16,096 nt of DNA from SCGC-AAA076-P13 sp965656035 (GCA_965656035.1 CBFHIO010000017.1:1-16096); one strand, 5' to 3'. Positions 7,288 through 15,738 are shown, counted from the first letter of the stretch. The notes: generated by a model not told the origin, from the letters alone. Made by a program: numbers and translations.

Positions 7288-7946
7288 GTGACCATCTAAA
7301 ATTAGATAATTACGAGAGACCAAAACTTCAGATGCCTAAGGAAGGGGCTGATTTATTACTCCATAGTTGTTGCGCTCCATGTGCTGGTGAAATAATGGAG
7401 GCCCTGGCTGCATCTGATATAAAAACAACAGTCTATTTTTATAATCCTAATATTCATCCGAAGGAAGAGTACGAAATTAGAAAAAATGAAAATAGAAGAT
7501 TTTGTGAGAAGCTAGGGTTTGAATGTATCGATGCTGATTATGATAAAGATAATTGGTTTGAAAGAATCAAAGGTCTTGAGGATGAACCTGAGAGAGGCGA
7601 GCGATGCACAAAGTGCTTTGATATGAGGTTTGAGAGATCTGCTCTTTTTGCAAAAGAAAATAACTTTTCTATTTATGCAACAACACTTGGTATATCTAGA
7701 TGGAAAGATATGAATCAAATAAATTCAGCAGGACACAGAGCGGCTGATAGATATGAAGATGTTGTTTATTGGGATTTTAATTGGAGAAAACACGGCGGTT
7801 CCTCAAGAATGATTGAGATCTCTAAAAGAGAAGAATTTTATCAGCAAGAATATTGTGGATGCGTTTATAGTCTAAGAGATACCAATAGATGGAGAAGGAA
7901 AAACAACAAAGATAGAATCATCAGAGGGGTTAAATTCTATAGCTAA
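7284..7946 (+). CDS. queH: Epoxyqueuosine reductase QueH
   Basis: Catalyses the last step of queuosine synthesis, reducing epoxyqueuosine to queuosine in the tRNA wobble position. The 220 residues match the QueH (former DUF208) family, which is unrelated to the cobalamin-dependent QueG. The metal-binding cysteines are all present: HSCCAPC (Cys29, 30, 33), RCTKC (Cys108, 111) and YCGC (Cys191, 193). In the characterised family these hold a [4Fe-4S] cluster with a neighbouring iron. Other family blocks are YFYNPNIHPKEEYEIR (51-66), ATTLGISRWKDMNQIN, and the W/R-rich end NRWRRKNNKDR. It is the last gene of the set headed by the nucleotidase. Use of QueH instead of QueG would spare the cell a cobalamin requirement for this step, if queG is absent. 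Confidence 0.93.
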   Translation: MSDHLKLDNYERPKLQMPKEGADLLLHSCCAPCAGEIMEALAASDIKTTVYFYNPNIHPKEEYEIRKNENRRFCEKLGFECIDADYDKDNWFERIKGLEDEPERGERCTKCFDMRFERSALFAKENNFSIYATTLGISRWKDMNQINSAGHRAADRYEDVVYWDFNWRKHGGSSRMIEISKREEFYQQEYCGCVYSLRDTNRWRRKNNKDRIIRGVKFYS

Positions 7947-7954
7947 AGAGAGAT

Positions 7955-7984
7955 TTGGGAATTGGTATATTTGTGTTCTATAAT
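7955..7984 (+). promoter_or_regulatory. prpB promoter, probably giving a leaderless mRNA
   Basis: TTGGGA (7955-7960) and a perfect TATAAT (7979-7984) are 18 bp apart in the 46-bp gap after queH. The prpB ATG begins at 7993, only 8 bp after the -10, where transcription normally starts about 7 bp after it. There is no Shine-Dalgarno before the ATG. Together these suggest a transcript starting at or next to the start codon. Confidence 0.6.
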
Positions 7985-7992
7985 TTCTAACC

Positions 7993-8862
7993 ATGTCACC
8001 AGGGAAAAAATTTAGAAATGCACTTAAAGAGAACACTCCTCTTATAATTCCCGGCACAATAAATGCATATTCAGCAATTTTGGCTGAAAGATCAGGACAT
8101 CATGCAGTCTATTTATCAGGTGGCGGAGTGGCTGCAGCTTCGTATGGAATTCCAGATTTAGGTATTACTTCTATGGAGGATGTATTAATAGATGTTAAAC
8201 GTATAACTAGCGCTTCATCTCTTCCTTTGCTTGTTGATATTGATACTGGTTGGGGAGGAGCTTTCAATATTGCTAAAACAATAAAAAATATGATTAATGC
8301 TGGTTGTGCTGCAGTTCATATGGAAGATCAAATATCAGAAAAAAGATGCGGTCATAGGCCCAATAAATCTTTAGTCACAAAAAAAGAAATGCAAGACAGA
8401 ATCAAGGCTGCTGTAGACGGAAGACATGATGAAGAATTTTTTGTTATGGCTAGAACTGATGCAATTGCATCTGAGGGTGTTGAAGGAGCAATTGATAGGG
8501 TTGGTTCTTATGTTGATGAAGGGGCTGATGGTATTTTTCTTGAAGCGGCAACAAGCCTTGATGATTATGCTGCTGTTAAAAGCGCATTTGATATTCCAAT
8601 TCTTGCAAACATAACAGAGTTTGGAAAAACTCCACTATTCACTAAAGATGAATTGAGTGAAGTTGGAGTTGATATGGTTCTATTTCCATTAAGTGCATTT
8701 AGAGCAATGAGTAAAATTGCAGAAGAAGTCTATATTTCAATTGCTAAAGAGGGGACACAGAAAGATCTGTTAGATATAATGCAGACGCGAGATGAGCTAT
8801 ACGATCGATTAAATTATCATAGTTTTGAACAAAAATTAGACGAACTATACAAAGATGAATAA
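7993..8862 (+). CDS. prpB: 2-Methylisocitrate lyase
   Basis: Splits 2-methylisocitrate into pyruvate and succinate, the last step of the methylcitrate cycle for propionyl-CoA. The 289 residues correspond to E. coli PrpB (296) over the full length, starting at the conserved SPGKKFR. The lyase signature EKRCGHRPNK (117-126) carries the catalytic Cys119. VDIDTGWGG (81-89) provides the metal-binding aspartates Asp82 and Asp84. LSGGGVAA (41-48), HMEDQ (109-113), MARTDA and ANITEFGKTPLFT are also typical. The KRCGHRPNK form and the MQTR..LY..L.Y ending favour PrpB over isocitrate lyase or other PEP mutase-family members. It heads the prpBCD operon, and prpC follows 17 bp later. There is no PrpR regulator beside it. 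Confidence 0.96.
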   Translation: MSPGKKFRNALKENTPLIIPGTINAYSAILAERSGHHAVYLSGGGVAAASYGIPDLGITSMEDVLIDVKRITSASSLPLLVDIDTGWGGAFNIAKTIKNMINAGCAAVHMEDQISEKRCGHRPNKSLVTKKEMQDRIKAAVDGRHDEEFFVMARTDAIASEGVEGAIDRVGSYVDEGADGIFLEAATSLDDYAAVKSAFDIPILANITEFGKTPLFTKDELSEVGVDMVLFPLSAFRAMSKIAEEVYISIAKEGTQKDLLDIMQTRDELYDRLNYHSFEQKLDELYKDE

Positions 8863-8879
8863 AGAGGATTACAAATATT

Positions 8880-10001
8880 ATGGTTAAGAAATTAGAAGGA
8901 GCAGGCCTTAGAGGCCAGGTTGCTGGTGAAACATCATTATCTACTGTAGGTCAGATAGAAGGTCTTGCATATCGTGGCCATAAGGTAGAAACGCTGGCTG
9001 AAAAAGCAACTTTTGAAGAAGTTGCATACCTACTTCTATACAACAAACTACCAAACAAGCAAGAGCTTTTAGAATACAAAGCATTGCTTAAAAGTCAAAG
9101 AGACCTTCCTCAAGCTTTAAAAGAAGTTTTACAAAAAATACCAGCCTCAGCTCACCCAATGGATGTTATGAGAACTGGAACATCAATGTTAGGAAATCTT
9201 GAGCCCGAAGGAGATTTTAGCAATCAATTAGATTCTATTAACAGAATGATAGCCACAATGGCTTCAATAGTTACTTATTGGTACAAATTCTCACATGAGG
9301 GAGAAGATATTAGTTTAGTTAATGATGAAGAATCAATGGCAGGACATTTTTTACATATTTTACATGGAAAAACTCCAAGCGATCTTCATAGAAAAGTAAT
9401 GGACGTATCTTTAATTTTGTATGCTGAACACGAATTTAATGCCTCAACATTTACTGGTAGAGTTTGTGCATCAACTATGTCTGATATTCACTCATGTGTA
9501 GTAGCAGCTATTGGTTCTTTGAGAGGACCTCTTCACGGGGGAGCGAACGAAAAAGCAATGGAATTAATTGAAAATTGGACTTCAAGAGAAGAAGCTAAAG
9601 ATAAGATCTTATCTATGCTTGCCAATAAAGAAAAAATAATGGGTTTTGGTCATGCGGTTTACTCTATTCGAGATCCGCGTAATGCAGTTATTAAAGAGTA
9701 TGCAAAAGAGCTATCTTTACTTCATGACAATGATACTTTATATCAAGTGGCTGAAGAGGTTGAGAAAGTGATGGCTGATGAGAAAAAAATGTTTGCTAAC
9801 GCTGACTTTTTTCACGCGCCGGCATACTTTTATATGGGCATACCAACAAAACTATTCACACCAATCTTCGTTATGTCCAGAGTTTCTGGATGGACAGCTC
9901 ATTGCATGGAGCAAAGGGCAAACAACAGAATTATAAGACCAAGTGCTGATTATATTGGTGTAGAAAGCTCTGAATGGGTTGATTTAGAAGACAGGGACTA
10001 G
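8880..10001 (+). CDS. prpC: 2-Methylcitrate synthase
   Basis: Condenses propionyl-CoA with oxaloacetate to 2-methylcitrate. The 373 residues are the short, citrate-synthase-like form typical of PrpC (citrate synthase itself is about 430 in Gram-negatives). The N-terminus GLRGQVAGETSLSTVG (9-24) is diagnostic of PrpC. The citrate-synthase triad is present: His219 in LRGPLHGGANEKAM, His258 in MGFGHAVY, and Asp309 in NADFFHAPAYFYMGIP. IIRPSADYIG near the end binds CoA/substrate. The second histidine motif reads GFGHAVY where many family members have GFGHRVY; this is a minor variation. AGAGGA (8863-8868) lies 11 bases before the ATG. prpB ends 17 bp upstream and prpD starts 3 bp downstream, so one transcript is likely. 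Some residual citrate synthase activity is common in this family. Confidence 0.95.
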   Translation: MVKKLEGAGLRGQVAGETSLSTVGQIEGLAYRGHKVETLAEKATFEEVAYLLLYNKLPNKQELLEYKALLKSQRDLPQALKEVLQKIPASAHPMDVMRTGTSMLGNLEPEGDFSNQLDSINRMIATMASIVTYWYKFSHEGEDISLVNDEESMAGHFLHILHGKTPSDLHRKVMDVSLILYAEHEFNASTFTGRVCASTMSDIHSCVVAAIGSLRGPLHGGANEKAMELIENWTSREEAKDKILSMLANKEKIMGFGHAVYSIRDPRNAVIKEYAKELSLLHDNDTLYQVAEEVEKVMADEKKMFANADFFHAPAYFYMGIPTKLFTPIFVMSRVSGWTAHCMEQRANNRIIRPSADYIGVESSEWVDLEDRD

Positions 10002-10004
10002 CTC

Positions 10005-11465
10005 ATGTCCTCCAATGTTGATTTAAATGTTAGACCTGGATACGACTCACTAATTTCTGAAATAGCTGACTATGTAGCTAACTATAAAATAGATTCTGAA
10101 CTTGCTTTAGATACTTCTAGAAATTGCCTTATAGACACAATAGGATGCGGTCTTCTTGCATTAAAATTTCCAGCCTGTACAAAAATGCTGGGGCCTGTTG
10201 TTGATGGAACTTCGGTTCCATTTGGGGTCAGAGTTCCAGGAACTAACTTTAAACTAGATCCTATAAAAGGTGCTTTTGATATTGGCTGCATAATCAGATG
10301 GCTTGATTATAACGACACATGGTTGGCCGCTGAGTGGGGGCATCCATCAGATAATCTTGGAGGTATTCTAGCCGTAGCTGATTATATGTCACAAAAAAAT
10401 ATTGCAGCTGGAAAGAGTCCTTTAATCATGAGAGATGTGCTTGAGGCTATGATAATGGCACATGAAATTCAAGGAGTTTTGGCACTTAAAAATAGCTTTA
10501 ATAAAGTTGGACTAGATCATGTAGTTCTTGTAAAAGTTGCTTCAACGGCAGTTGTAACAAAACTAATGGGCGGTACGAATGAACAAATTAGAGATGCAAT
10601 TAGTCATGCATGGTTAGACGGACAAAGCTTAAGAACTTATAGGCATGCGCCAAATGCTGGTTCAAGAAAAAGTTGGGCAGCAGGTGATGCAACCAGTAGG
10701 GCCGTAAGGTTAGCTATGATTACTCTTTCAGGTGAGATGGGTTATCCAGGAGTTTTATCTGCACCTGTATGGGGTTTTGAAGATGTTCTATTTAAAGGCG
10801 AGCAACTTTCATTGCCGCAGCCTTTTGGTTCCTATGTAATGGAAAATGTTTTATTTAAAATTAGTTTTCCGGCTGAATTTCATGCACAAACCGCTGTTGA
10901 AGCAGCAGTTTCCCTCCATCCTGTAATAAGGGATAAGCTTGATGATATAAAAACCATTGAGATTACCACCCATGAATCTGCCATAAGAATTATCTCCAAA
11001 GTTGGTGAGCTAAATAATCCAGCCGACAGAGATCACTGTCTTCAATATATGGTTGCGATTGGATTACTAAAAGGCAATCTAGTTGCTGAAGATTATGAAG
11101 ACGATGCGGCTTCTGATCAAAGAATAGATGCATTAAGAGAAAAAATGGTTATTAAAGAGGATACAAGATATTCAGAGGAGTACCATGAAGCAGACAAGAG
11201 ATCTATTGCAAATAGGATTAAAATTCATTTTGTTGATGGAAGTACAACAGATGAAGTTGAAGTTGAATACCCAATAGGACATAAAAGACGAAGAGAAGAA
11301 GGAATTCCTGTTCTTGAGCAAAAATTTCTAAAAAATTTAGAAATTACTTTCGATTCTCAAAAGTGTGAAGAAATTTATACCCTTTGCACCGATCAATATA
11401 GTCTTGAAAATATTACGGTAACTGATTTTCAAGAACTATTTTTGTTAAAAGAAAATAATTTTTAA
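10005..11465 (+). CDS. prpD: 2-Methylcitrate dehydratase
   Basis: Removes water from 2-methylcitrate to give 2-methyl-cis-aconitate, the middle step of the methylcitrate cycle. It is a cofactor-independent member of the MmgE/PrpD family. The 486 residues match E. coli PrpD (483). Recognisable blocks are the N-terminal helical part with DTIGCGLLAL (44-53), WLDYNDTWLAAEWGHPSDNL (about 99-118) with conserved Asp and His, AHEIQG, HAWLDGQSLRTYRHAPNAGS with RKSWAAGDA after it, and KISFPAEFHAQTAVEAAV opening the C-terminal domain. AGGGA (9993-9997) lies 7 bases before the ATG; the gap to prpC is 3 bp. With PrpD, the AcnD/PrpF pair is not needed, and neither gene is seen here. The following 69 bp carry the aroC promoter and no convincing terminator. 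Confidence 0.95.
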   Translation: MSSNVDLNVRPGYDSLISEIADYVANYKIDSELALDTSRNCLIDTIGCGLLALKFPACTKMLGPVVDGTSVPFGVRVPGTNFKLDPIKGAFDIGCIIRWLDYNDTWLAAEWGHPSDNLGGILAVADYMSQKNIAAGKSPLIMRDVLEAMIMAHEIQGVLALKNSFNKVGLDHVVLVKVASTAVVTKLMGGTNEQIRDAISHAWLDGQSLRTYRHAPNAGSRKSWAAGDATSRAVRLAMITLSGEMGYPGVLSAPVWGFEDVLFKGEQLSLPQPFGSYVMENVLFKISFPAEFHAQTAVEAAVSLHPVIRDKLDDIKTIEITTHESAIRIISKVGELNNPADRDHCLQYMVAIGLLKGNLVAEDYEDDAASDQRIDALREKMVIKEDTRYSEEYHEADKRSIANRIKIHFVDGSTTDEVEVEYPIGHKRRREEGIPVLEQKFLKNLEITFDSQKCEEIYTLCTDQYSLENITVTDFQELFLLKENNF

Positions 11466-11521
11466 TTATTTGATAATGGCTTAAATAATCCCTAAAATAG
11501 AGCGTTTTATCAATTTTGGAC

Positions 11522-11527
11522 TATAAT
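11522..11527 (+). promoter_or_regulatory. aroC -10 box, probably giving a leaderless mRNA
   Basis: A perfect TATAAT ends 7 bp before the aroC ATG at 11535, with no Shine-Dalgarno between them. Transcription from it would begin within one or two bases of the start codon. No good -35 is seen at 16-19 bp. The spacing repeats that at prpB (8 bp), which supports a shared leaderless arrangement. Confidence 0.5.
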
Positions 11528-11534
11528 CACTGCC

Positions 11535-12620
11535 ATGTCAGGCAACACTTTTGGAAAAATATTTAAAATTACGACCTTTGGTGAGAGTCATGGGTATGCT
11601 TTGGGTTGCATAATAGATGGTTGCCCTCCAAATCTAGAGTTAAGCGAGGCAGATATTCAAATTGAGTTAAATAGAAGAAAGCCCGGGCAATCAGATGTAA
11701 CTACTCAACGTAAAGAAGATGATGCAGTGCAGATACTATCAGGTGTTTTTGAGGGCAAAACACTGGGCACACCTATAAGTTTATTAATTTTTAATAAAGA
11801 TCAGCAATCTAAAGACTATTCTAATATCAAAGATTCTTTTAGGCCAAATCATGCAGACATAACATACCAAGCAAAGTATGGTCATAGAGATTATAGAGGT
11901 GGAGGAAGGTCAAGCGCACGAGAAACTGCTATGAGGGTGGCGGCAGGAGCTGTTGCAAAAAAATATCTTGCAAAAATCGGTGTAGAAACAACAGGATATG
12001 TTTCACAAATAGGTCACGTTTTAGCTGACTCAATTAATCCAAGCTCTGCAAATGAAAACAAATATTTCTTTGCAGATCTATCTAAAATTGATGAGTTAAA
12101 TAAAATGTTTGAGGAGCTGATTGCTGAGGGTAACTCTGTTGGGGCAAAGCTCGGAGTTTGTGTTCAAAATTGTCCGGTTGGTTTAGGAGAACCTGTTTTT
12201 GATAAATTAAATGCAGACCTTGCTAAAGCAATTATGAGCATTAATGCTGTTAAATCTGTTTCAATTGGTAATGCAGAAAATATTCTTAACCTAAAAGGTT
12301 CAGAAATACGAGATGAAATTAGGTCTGATGGGTTTGCCTCTAACAATGCCGGTGGAATCCTTGGAGGTATTTCAAACGGCGATAATATTGATTTAGATTT
12401 TTTAATTAAACCAACATCTAGCATTAAGAAAAAAGGAAAGACTGTTGATAAAAACGGTAAAGAGGTAGATATTGAGGTCACTGGTAGGCATGATCCTTGC
12501 GTTGGTATAAGAGCAGTTCCTATTGCAGAGGCAATGGTAAATTTAGTTATTATGGACCATCTTTTAAGAAACCGAGCTCAATGCAGTGAAGTAAATCAAA
12601 AATTACCTTTTACCAAGTAA
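11535..12620 (+). CDS. aroC: Chorismate synthase
   Basis: Converts 5-enolpyruvylshikimate 3-phosphate to chorismate, the last shikimate-pathway step, using reduced FMN. The length of 361 residues equals E. coli AroC. All three family signatures are present: TTFGESHG (13-20), YGHRDYRGGGRSSARET (115-131) and GRHDPCVGIRAVPIAEAM (317-334). RKPGQSDVTTQRKEDD (48-63) and the SDGFASNNAGGILGGISNG region are also typical. The start is fixed by MSGNTFGKIFK, which aligns with known N-termini. It is the first gene of a tight set: leuC begins 1 bp after its stop. A branched-chain amino-acid operon led by aroC therefore ties aromatic and leucine synthesis to one promoter. Confidence 0.97.
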   Translation: MSGNTFGKIFKITTFGESHGYALGCIIDGCPPNLELSEADIQIELNRRKPGQSDVTTQRKEDDAVQILSGVFEGKTLGTPISLLIFNKDQQSKDYSNIKDSFRPNHADITYQAKYGHRDYRGGGRSSARETAMRVAAGAVAKKYLAKIGVETTGYVSQIGHVLADSINPSSANENKYFFADLSKIDELNKMFEELIAEGNSVGAKLGVCVQNCPVGLGEPVFDKLNADLAKAIMSINAVKSVSIGNAENILNLKGSEIRDEIRSDGFASNNAGGILGGISNGDNIDLDFLIKPTSSIKKKGKTVDKNGKEVDIEVTGRHDPCVGIRAVPIAEAMVNLVIMDHLLRNRAQCSEVNQKLPFTK

Positions 12621-12621
12621 G

Positions 12622-14022
12622 ATGCCAAAGACTCTATACGACAAGCTTTGGGACGAGCATCACATAACCACCTTAGACTCATCTGAGTCTCTTTTATATA
12701 TAGATAGACAGTATCTTCATGAAGTTACTTCTCCTCAGGCTTTTGAAGGACTTATTAAAAAAGGGCTATCACCATGGAGATTAAATGCGAATATTGCTAC
12801 TCCAGACCACAACGTTCCTACTGAAAGGGGAGACTCTTTTAAAACTGAAAACATCAAAGATGAGATTTCCAAAATTCAGGTAATAGAGTTAGATAAAAAT
12901 TGTAATAGGTTTGGTATTAAGCAGTTTGATATAACATCAATCAATCAAGGAATTGTTCATGTTATCGGTCCAGAGCTTGGATTTACATTACCTGGTATGA
13001 CAATTGTCTGCGGTGATTCGCATACATCAACACACGGTGCTTTTGGATGTTTGGCGATGGGTATAGGAACTTCAGAAGTTGAACATGTTCTTGCAACACA
13101 GACACTAAAAGTTTCAAAACTTAAAAACATGAGAGTTAAATTTAAAGGCGCACCTAAACAAGGAGTGACTTCAAAAGATATCGTTCTATATCTAATTAGA
13201 ACCATAGGTACTGCTGGAGGAAATGGTCATGCGATAGAATTTTCAGGTTCATACATTGAAGGTATATCCATGGAAGCAAGAATGACAATATGCAATATGT
13301 CTATTGAAGCTGGAGCTAAAGTTGGTTTAATTTCTCCAGATGAAACAACATTTGATTATGTTAAGGAACACTCCCAGCTATCTGAAGAAGATTTTAATAA
13401 GGCTTTAGTACATTGGAAGTCACTTAATTCTGATGTGGATGCTTCATTCGATAAAGAGATAGAGATAGACGTATCTTTAATTAAACCTCAGGTTACATGG
13501 GGAACCTCGCCTGAAATGGTTGTTGACTTTGATGAGGAAATTCCAAACTTAAATCTTGTTGATAGTGAGAATAAGAAAAATTATGAACTAGCAAAAAAAT
13601 ATATGGGTATAGAAGAAAACCAAAAGGTTACTGATTTAAAATTCGATAAAGTTTTTATAGGTTCTTGTACAAATTCAAGAATAGAAGACCTTAGGGATGC
13701 GGCAAAAGCAGTGGAAGGTAAACAAGTTTCAAAAGACATAACTGAAGCTATTGTTGTTCCAGGGTCAGGCCTTGTAAAAGAACAGGCTGAGTCCGAAGGT
13801 TTGAATACAATTTTTAAAAAAGCTGGTTTTGTGTGGAGAGATCCTGGTTGTTCCATGTGTTTAGGTATGAATCCAGACCAATTAAAGCCCTATGAGAGAT
13901 GCGCTTCTACTTCCAATAGAAATTTTGAGGGTAGACAGGGTAATCTTGGTAGAACCCATTTAATGAGTCCATTGATGGCTGCACTAACAGCTGTGAATGG
14001 GAGGATTGTTGATCCATCATGA
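12622..14022 (+). CDS. leuC: 3-Isopropylmalate dehydratase, large subunit
   Basis: With LeuD it isomerises 2-isopropylmalate to 3-isopropylmalate in leucine synthesis, through an aconitase-type [4Fe-4S] cluster. The 466 residues match E. coli LeuC. The cluster ligands are Cys349 in FIGSCTNSR and Cys410 and Cys413 in DPGCSMCLGMN. Other conserved parts are LLYIDRQYLHEVTSPQAFEG (24-43), PDHNVPT (61-67), GDSHTSTHGAFG (131-142), GTSEVEHVLATQTLK, and CASTSNRNFEGRQG near the end. The start MPKTLYDKLW aligns with E. coli MAKTLYEKLF, so ATG 12622 is right, although no clear Shine-Dalgarno precedes it; coupling to aroC, one base away, is likely. leuD overlaps its stop by four bases. Confidence 0.97.
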   Translation: MPKTLYDKLWDEHHITTLDSSESLLYIDRQYLHEVTSPQAFEGLIKKGLSPWRLNANIATPDHNVPTERGDSFKTENIKDEISKIQVIELDKNCNRFGIKQFDITSINQGIVHVIGPELGFTLPGMTIVCGDSHTSTHGAFGCLAMGIGTSEVEHVLATQTLKVSKLKNMRVKFKGAPKQGVTSKDIVLYLIRTIGTAGGNGHAIEFSGSYIEGISMEARMTICNMSIEAGAKVGLISPDETTFDYVKEHSQLSEEDFNKALVHWKSLNSDVDASFDKEIEIDVSLIKPQVTWGTSPEMVVDFDEEIPNLNLVDSENKKNYELAKKYMGIEENQKVTDLKFDKVFIGSCTNSRIEDLRDAAKAVEGKQVSKDITEAIVVPGSGLVKEQAESEGLNTIFKKAGFVWRDPGCSMCLGMNPDQLKPYERCASTSNRNFEGRQGNLGRTHLMSPLMAALTAVNGRIVDPS

Positions 14023-14669
14023 CAATAGAGGGAAATGAGTTAATGATCAGTGGAGTTGTGGCGGCTATAGATAGAGATAATATAGATACCGACCAAATCA
14101 TCCCAACAGAATATTTAAAATCTATAAAAAAGTTTGGTTTTGAAGATTATTTATTTGATGGTTGGAGGTATCTTGATGATGGCAAATTAGGAATCTCTAA
14201 AAATGATAGAGAGCTGAATCCAGATTTCATTCTAAATCAATCTCCTTACGATAACGCAACTATTTTGTTAACAAGGGATAATTTTGGTTGTGGCTCATCA
14301 AGAGAGCATGCCGTTTGGGCTTTAAGAGATTTTGGAATCAAGGTAGTGATAGCTTCATCTTTTGGTGATATTTTTTACAACAATTGTTTTAAAAACGGAG
14401 TTTTACCAATCAAGCTTGATAAAAATAAAATTGAAGAGTTGTTTAAAAAAATGAGTGACAACTCAACTAATTTATCTGTAAGCCTTGATTTAAAAAAAAT
14501 ATTTCAAAATGACAATGAACTTTATAGCTTTGATGTTGAAGAAAACCTTCTAGAAAGAATCGTTTACGGTCTGGATGATGTTGATATGACTTTAAAACAT
14601 AAAGATAAAATACTAGCTTTTGAAAAAGCTCGTATGAAAGAAGCACCTTGGATATTTTTAAATGACTAA
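14019..14669 (+). CDS. leuD: 3-Isopropylmalate dehydratase, small subunit
   Basis: Swivel-domain subunit that completes the LeuCD active site. The length of 216 residues is usual for the proteobacterial form (about 200-215). Motifs are NIDTDQIIPTEYL (21-33), YLFDGWRYLDD, and LLTRDNFGCGSSREHAVWAL, the substrate-binding loop, followed by VVIASSFGDIFYNNCFKNGVLP. The ATG at 14019 overlaps the leuC TGA (ATGA) and has GGAGG (14000-14004) 14 bases upstream. An in-frame ATG at 14043 has AGAGGGA (14027-14033) 9 bases upstream. Either start keeps the whole domain. I give the longer form because its extra residues match the usual N-terminal length and the overlap fits the operon. leuB overlaps its stop by eight bases. 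Confidence 0.95.
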   Translation: MTIEGNELMISGVVAAIDRDNIDTDQIIPTEYLKSIKKFGFEDYLFDGWRYLDDGKLGISKNDRELNPDFILNQSPYDNATILLTRDNFGCGSSREHAVWALRDFGIKVVIASSFGDIFYNNCFKNGVLPIKLDKNKIEELFKKMSDNSTNLSVSLDLKKIFQNDNELYSFDVEENLLERIVYGLDDVDMTLKHKDKILAFEKARMKEAPWIFLND

Positions 14670-15738
14670 AAAGATTTTAATTTTACCTGGAGACGGAATT
14701 GGTCAAGAGGTGACTGCTTCCGCAAAAGAAGTTTTAGATTTTTTAATTGAAGAACACAATCTTGATTTTAGTATAGAAGAAATGCATGCAGGTGGAACAG
14801 CCTATGATAAATATGGTTCGCCATTACCAGAAGATGTTTTAGCGAAAGCAAAAGAAAGTGATGCAATATTATTTGGTGCCGTTGGTGGACCAAAATGGGA
14901 TAATCTAGAATGGGATAATAGACCAGAGCAAGCACTTTTATCATTGAGAAAAGAATTAGAATTGTTTGCTAATTTAAGACCTGCCTTTTTATTTAATGAG
15001 CTTGCATCCGCATCTCCGATCAAAAATCATATTATTGAAAATTTAGATATTCTAATTGTCCGTGAATTAACAGGTGGGATATATTTTGGAGAACCTAGGG
15101 CAATTGTTCAGGATGAAAATCCTCCGTATGCATTTAATACAATGATTTATAACGAAAATGAGATTAAACGCATTGCAAAGGTAGCATTTGAATCAGCACA
15201 AAAAAGAGGTGGAAAACTTTGCTCGGTTGAAAAGGCAAATGTTCTTGAGGTTTCAAAGTTTTGGAGGTCTATAGTCTCAGATATGGCAAAAGACTATCCA
15301 GATGTAGAGCTTTCTCACCAACTTGCAGATAATACTGCAATGCAGTTAGTTCTAAACCCAAATCAATATGATGTCATTGTGGCAAGCAATTTGTTTGGAG
15401 ATATTTTGTCTGATATAGCTGCAACGCTGTCAGGGTCTATTGGCATGCTTCCATCTGCCTCATTAAATAGCTCGTCTCAGGGCATGTATGAACCCTGTCA
15501 TGGTAGTGCTCCAGATATTGCTGGAATGAATGTAGCTAACCCAATTGCAATGATTGCTTCACTCGGAATGGCTCTAAAATATTCATTAGACCAAAAAGAG
15601 TTATCCGATAGCATTGACCATGCTATCAAAGAATTTATTGCCAAAGGCTATAGAACAAAAGATATAAGCACTAATGACGAATTCGTAAAAACCTCTGAAG
15701 TAGCACCAATACTAATAGGAATATTAAAAAATGGATAA
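14662..15738 (+). CDS. leuB: 3-Isopropylmalate dehydrogenase
   Basis: Oxidises and decarboxylates 3-isopropylmalate to 2-oxoisocaproate with NAD+, the last specific step before leucine transamination. The 358 residues match the family (E. coli 363). Motifs in order: ILPGDGIGQEV (6-16), LFGAVGGPKWD near residue 71, RPEQALLSLRKELELFANLR (substrate-binding arginines), IVRELTGGIYFGEPR, DNTAMQLVLNPNQYDVIVAS, NLFGDILSDIAATLSGSIGM (metal-binding aspartates), and YEPCHGSAPDIAGMNVANPI (NAD-binding loop). It shares eight bases with leuD upstream and eight with the next gene, so the block is translationally coupled. The start fits the conserved N-terminal strand. Confidence 0.97.
   Translation: MTKKILILPGDGIGQEVTASAKEVLDFLIEEHNLDFSIEEMHAGGTAYDKYGSPLPEDVLAKAKESDAILFGAVGGPKWDNLEWDNRPEQALLSLRKELELFANLRPAFLFNELASASPIKNHIIENLDILIVRELTGGIYFGEPRAIVQDENPPYAFNTMIYNENEIKRIAKVAFESAQKRGGKLCSVEKANVLEVSKFWRSIVSDMAKDYPDVELSHQLADNTAMQLVLNPNQYDVIVASNLFGDILSDIAATLSGSIGMLPSASLNSSSQGMYEPCHGSAPDIAGMNVANPIAMIASLGMALKYSLDQKELSDSIDHAIKEFIAKGYRTKDISTNDEFVKTSEVAPILIGILKNG

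Noticed and set aside
8880..10001. Reading the prpC gene as a standard citrate synthase (gltA)
   Set aside because: The short length, the GLRGQVAGET start and the position between prpB and prpD all point to 2-methylcitrate synthase.
11465..11489. Inverted repeat ATTATTT / AAATAAT just after the prpD stop, a possible terminator
   Set aside because: The seven-base stem is all A-T with an 11-base loop and no following T run, so it is too weak to call in a genome this AT-rich.
12164..12481. Minus-strand open frame of 105 codons inside aroC
   Set aside because: It lies wholly opposite strongly conserved aroC sequence, resembles no family and has no ribosome site; a by-product of codon bias.
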